8,942 nt of DNA, taken from an uncultured Bacillota bacterium (lineage in GTDB: Bacteria > Bacillota > Clostridia > Peptostreptococcales > Anaerovoracaceae). The position numbers and the translations under genes were made by a program. The stretch covers positions 1 through 8,942 of the forward strand of contig CAMKAM010000051.1 in the NCBI GenBank assembly GCA_946410475.1, in the 5' to 3' direction. Below the pieces are notes generated by a model. That model ran no database searches. It worked only from the letters and a program-made list of their open reading frames with translations, and was not told the origin of the DNA. Positions 6,790 to 8,942 of the stretch are shown here, piece after piece; position 1 is the first letter of the stretch; every line of letters starts with the position of its first letter.

Positions 6790-7047
6790 TCAGAGTTTTG
6801 CTATTGCTTCATCCGTATCGAGCGTCTTCGTTCCATCTTCAAAGATGAAGTACGGTATGCCTATGCCGCCTCTTTCCTTTACGGGGATATAATTCTCATC
6901 GTTGTCCCTGATCCTGAGGAACTCAGCGAGATTGGCCGTACTCGCCATGATGTTCAGAAAATCGTACTCAGCGCCTTTCGCATCCAGTTTTTCGAGCGCA
7001 TCGATCGTATCCGGACAAAGGTCGCTTCCTATTACCTGCAGTTTCAT
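6790..7047 (-). CDS. Small glutaredoxin-like protein (CPDT motif)
   Basis: An 85-residue thioredoxin-fold protein. The N-terminal strand MKLQVIGSDL leads to Cys11-Pro-Asp-Thr14 at the position of the redox-active CxxC, and GIGIPYFIFEDG (61-72) carries the expected cis-proline (Pro65). Only one cysteine is present, so if it is a thiol-redox protein it should use a monothiol mechanism, perhaps glutathionylation-like or low-molecular-weight-thiol exchange (inference). Small CPDT proteins of this kind occur in Clostridia as glutaredoxin-related proteins; their substrate is not known to me. The ATG at 7047 is preferred over an in-frame ATG at 7065 because AAAGGAG lies 8 nt before it. It sits 61 bp after the CCG-domain gene and 48 bp before the deacetylase gene, in the same orientation. 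Confidence 0.82.
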   Translation of the reverse strand: MKLQVIGSDLCPDTIDALEKLDAKGAEYDFLNIMASTANLAEFLRIRDNDENYIPVKERGGIGIPYFIFEDGTKTLDTDEAIAKL

Positions 7048-7108
7048 TAGTATTTCTCCTTTCATATTTCATTTTCAGATATGTTCCCGGTCAGCTCCCG
7101 CTTCCCGG

Positions 7109-8044
7109 TCAGTGCTCATCGCTGTAGCACATTATCTTTCCGTGGTATTCATCGAGGGTATCGGGCATGGGTTCAGCTTCCCTGCCGAGGACGAGATCCG
7201 GCAGATAGTGCGGGATCTTTCCGCCCGATGTCATCGACCTTACGCAGCCGATGCAGTAGACGACCACGTCTTCGCACGGGAACTGGTCCGCCCGCATCTT
7301 GATCCGCTTTTCGACCACGTCGTTCGGAACGTGTCCGTAAAAGTTGTCGCCGCAGCAGATCGAGGTCGTTCCGCTGTGCTCTGCTTCCACGATCTCTATG
7401 TTCATCTTGCGGAGCAAGCTCCTCACCGCTTCGTGGACCTGCGGCTTGTGTCTGAATCCGCAGGAGTCGTGGACCGATACGGTAAGCCCGCTGTGGTCCG
7501 GAAGCTCAAGATCCTCGATGCTGTCCAGGACCTCCCAGATCGTTATCGTGTCTACGCCGATGTAGAGCGATCTGAACCTTCTGTCGCAGCCGGCGCAGTT
7601 GTTGATGATCGTCGTCCCCTCCTCAAGATGGGGATCGTGATGGCAGCAGGTCAGATCCATTTCCGCATCGCCGAAATGCTCCCTGATGATATCGAGCAGC
7701 CTTCCCGGAACGTCCGGCTTGTATATGCATACGGCGCAGCCGGGGTTGAATACCAGCTTGCTTTTGTCGATATCCTCTATCGCTATCGTATCTCTTTTCG
7801 TCGATGGACGGACCGCCGCTCCAACGGGGCATATCACACCGCACGTTCCGCAGTCGATGCAGAGATCCGGATCGACCACATACTTTCCGTCACCCGGAGA
7901 GATCGCGTCCACCGGACATTTCTTCGCGCATGCCCCGCACATCAGGCAGTCGTCTGTTATCTCATAGCTGAAGCAGTCGTCGAATCCCGGCCGCTTCGGC
8001 GGTGCGGGGCCCTGTAGCTTCTTATCCATTTTCTTTTTCGCCAT
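7109..8044 (-). CDS. Ferredoxin/CCG-domain (HdrB-like) iron-sulfur redox protein
   Basis: A 311-residue cytoplasmic iron-sulfur protein. After a Lys-rich start, two ferredoxin motifs bind two 4Fe-4S clusters: CLMCGACAKKCP (Cys33, 36, 39, 43) and CIDCGTCGVICP (Cys62, 65, 68, 72). Two cysteine-rich CCG repeats follow, as in heterodisulfide reductase HdrB, GlpC and LutA: Cys103, Cys133-134, CAGC 150-153, and Cys195, Cys230-231, CIGC 264-267. The second has near-canonical spacing; the first has a short CC-to-CxxC gap. In the family such repeats ligate noncubane or 4Fe-4S clusters that handle disulfides or pass electrons to quinones. Here no HdrA, HdrC or flavoprotein partner is next door, so the electron partner is unknown. 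ATG at 8044 is chosen because AGAAGGG lies 8 nt upstream; a GTG at 8065 in the same frame would put the ribosome site inside the gene. It is the first gene of its unit. Confidence 0.88.
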   Translation of the reverse strand: MAKKKMDKKLQGPAPPKRPGFDDCFSYEITDDCLMCGACAKKCPVDAISPGDGKYVVDPDLCIDCGTCGVICPVGAAVRPSTKRDTIAIEDIDKSKLVFNPGCAVCIYKPDVPGRLLDIIREHFGDAEMDLTCCHHDPHLEEGTTIINNCAGCDRRFRSLYIGVDTITIWEVLDSIEDLELPDHSGLTVSVHDSCGFRHKPQVHEAVRSLLRKMNIEIVEAEHSGTTSICCGDNFYGHVPNDVVEKRIKMRADQFPCEDVVVYCIGCVRSMTSGGKIPHYLPDLVLGREAEPMPDTLDEYHGKIMCYSDEH

Positions 8045-8084
8045 ATTCCTTACCCTTCTTTTCACTGATCCTGCGTCCGGCAGC

Positions 8085-8237
8085 TATTCGCTTACTGCCC
8101 AACAGTTTTCGCTTAATGCACATACTCTTTCTGACTTTGAATATACAGAGTTCCGCCTATTCAGACAATATGTTTTTTGAATTATCCGAAAACGACACGG
8201 CGCCGCGATTTAAAAACACAGCAATTATTCGCTTACT
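8085..8237. repeat. Three TATTCGCTTACT-like sites between divergent promoters
   Basis: TATTCGCTTACT occurs exactly at 8085-8096 and 8226-8237, and as TTTTCGCTTAAT at 8106-8117, 21 bp (two helical turns) from the first. All three have the same orientation. The first two positions fall in the predicted leader of the CCG-domain operon; the third lies upstream of that promoter and of the pta promoter. They could be sites for a shared regulator (inference). Confidence 0.4.
8140..8168 (-). promoter_or_regulatory. Promoter of the CCG-protein/glutaredoxin/deacetylase operon
   Basis: On the - strand TTGTCT (-35, 8168-8163) is followed by an exact 17 bp spacer and TATATT (-10, 8145-8140). Transcription should start near 8133, giving a leader of about 90 nt before the ATG at 8044. 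The 310 bp gap 8045-8354 holds this promoter, the divergent pta promoter and the short repeats; I see no gene or known riboswitch in it. Confidence 0.65.
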
Positions 8238-8270
8238 CAGTTAATTTCTTATGCACTATCCCCTGCAATG

Positions 8271-8279
8271 TGGTAAAAT
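8271..8279 (+). promoter_or_regulatory. Probable extended -10 promoter of pta
   Basis: TGGTAAAAT is an extended -10 element (TG-n-TAAAAT) 76 bp before the pta start. The best upstream -35 (TTATGC at 8249-8254, 19 bp spacer) is poor, as is common for extended -10 promoters. The predicted leader is about 70 nt. Confidence 0.45.
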
Positions 8280-8341
8280 AGTTAGGCGATTCCAATGGGA
8301 TCGCACGCACAATGACAATAATTAATGCAGTTTCACGAAAT

Positions 8342-8347
8342 GGAGGG
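8342..8347 (+). promoter_or_regulatory. Ribosome binding site deciding the pta start
   Basis: GGAGGG lies 7 nt before TTG 8355-8357. An in-frame ATG at 8340-8342 overlaps this site and has no ribosome site of its own, so TTG is the likelier start. The protein then begins MFNKLIEKVKSNPRTIVF, as Pta proteins usually do. Confidence 0.7.
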
Positions 8348-8354
8348 AACCAAG

Positions 8355-8942
8355 TTGTTTAACAAACTTATCGAAAAAGTAAAGTCAAATCCCAGAACTA
8401 TCGTATTCACAGAGGGTACAGACGCTCGTATCCAGGAAGCAACAGAAAAGCTTCTCGCTGAAGGTCTGATGGGCGTCATCCTCGTAGGCAACGTCGACGA
8501 AGTAAAGGCTGCTGCTGAAAAAGGCGGCTTCAACATCGAAGGCGCACAGATCATGGATCCTGAGACATATGACAAGATGGACGAAATGGTCGACACAATG
8601 GTAGAGCTTCGTAAGGGCAAGATGACTCCGGAAGAGTGCAAAGAGTGCCTCCTGCAGGGCAACTACTTCGGAACGATGCTCGTCAAGATGGGTCTTGCTG
8701 ACTGCCTGCTCGGCGGAGCTACATACTCCACAGCAGACACGATCCGTCCGGCTCTCCAGCTCGTTAAGACAAAGCCGGGTGCTCACCTCGTAAGCTCCTG
8801 CTTCATCCTCAACCGTGAGGGCGGCGATGAGAACCTCCGCACGATCGCTATGGGCGACTGCGCAGTCAACATCGACTACAAGGACAACGTAGACAAAGAC
8901 GGCAACGTTACATTCACAGGCGCTCAGAAGCTTGCTGAAGTA
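8355..8942 (+). CDS. pta: Phosphate acetyltransferase, N-terminal part (runs off the window)
   Basis: The first 196 codons of phosphotransacetylase, which interconverts acetyl-CoA plus phosphate with acetyl phosphate plus CoA. With acetate kinase it makes ATP and acetate in fermenting anaerobes. The start MFNKLIEKVKSNPRTIVFTEG, the internal GNYFGTMLVKMGLADCLLGG and the signature STADTIRPALQLVKTKPG, followed by LVSSCFIL, are typical of the short Pta class (about 330 residues). The window edge cuts the gene at about 60% of that length, so the C-terminal domain and any downstream ackA are not seen. Codon use is more restricted than in neighbouring genes (many AAC, ATC, TTC, GTA, GCT), as expected of a highly expressed central enzyme. 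It starts with TTG and is transcribed away from the CCG-protein operon. Confidence 0.95.
   Translation, partial: MFNKLIEKVKSNPRTIVFTEGTDARIQEATEKLLAEGLMGVILVGNVDEVKAAAEKGGFNIEGAQIMDPETYDKMDEMVDTMVELRKGKMTPEECKECLLQGNYFGTMLVKMGLADCLLGGATYSTADTIRPALQLVKTKPGAHLVSSCFILNREGGDENLRTIAMGDCAVNIDYKDNVDKDGNVTFTGAQKLAEV

Noticed and set aside
7081..7111. Two copies of TGACCGGGAA just after the CCG-protein stop codon
   Set aside because: Too short, with no further copies or clear role seen; probably a local duplication.
8333..8786. Two - strand open frames opposite pta
   Set aside because: Both are shadows of the pta gene, whose reading frame carries clear Pta signatures.

Overview
The window looks like chromosome from a fermentative, strictly anaerobic Bacillota, probably class Clostridia. 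The evidence is a glycyl radical enzyme with its radical-SAM activase, a ferredoxin/CCG-domain redox protein, a phosphotransacetylase of the clostridial type, strong AGGAGG-like ribosome binding sites, TTG starts and short intrinsic terminators. No species assignment is possible from this sequence alone. No mobile element, CRISPR array, tRNA or rRNA was seen.

Layout, left to right. (1) 1-341 holds four head-to-tail copies of an 81-82 bp repeat that runs off the left edge. On the + strand it reads as a 27-residue repeat, and one extra base in copy 2 breaks the frame. A clean + strand terminator follows at 428-448. (2) 5644-484 (- strand) is a three-gene operon: an uncharacterised glycyl radical enzyme (GRE), its activase with two extra 4Fe-4S clusters, and a membrane antiporter of the NhaC superfamily. 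It has a well-formed promoter, a ~137 nt leader with a perfect palindrome and a terminator-like hairpin, and a strong terminator after the antiporter. (3) 8168-5698 (- strand) is a second three-gene unit: a 2x[4Fe-4S]/CCG (HdrB-like) redox protein, a small CPDT glutaredoxin-like protein, and a secreted SH3-polysaccharide deacetylase. It also has a good promoter and a terminator. (4) 8355-8942 (+ strand), divergent from the second unit, is the N-terminal part of phosphate acetyltransferase (pta), cut by the right edge.

How the parts may work together. The GRE and activase form an obvious enzyme/activator pair. The antiporter in the same operon is the natural candidate for moving the substrate or product (inference). 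The GRE has the glycyl radical loop and the active-site cysteine, but Cys-Ile-Gln replaces the Cys-x-Glu of the characterised dehydratases, lyases and decarboxylases, and it lacks the Cys-Cys pair of pyruvate formate-lyase. Its reaction therefore cannot be assigned here, and it is the best candidate for undescribed biochemistry in the window. The purpose of the second operon, which joins thiol/disulfide redox proteins to a cell-wall deacetylase, is unclear.
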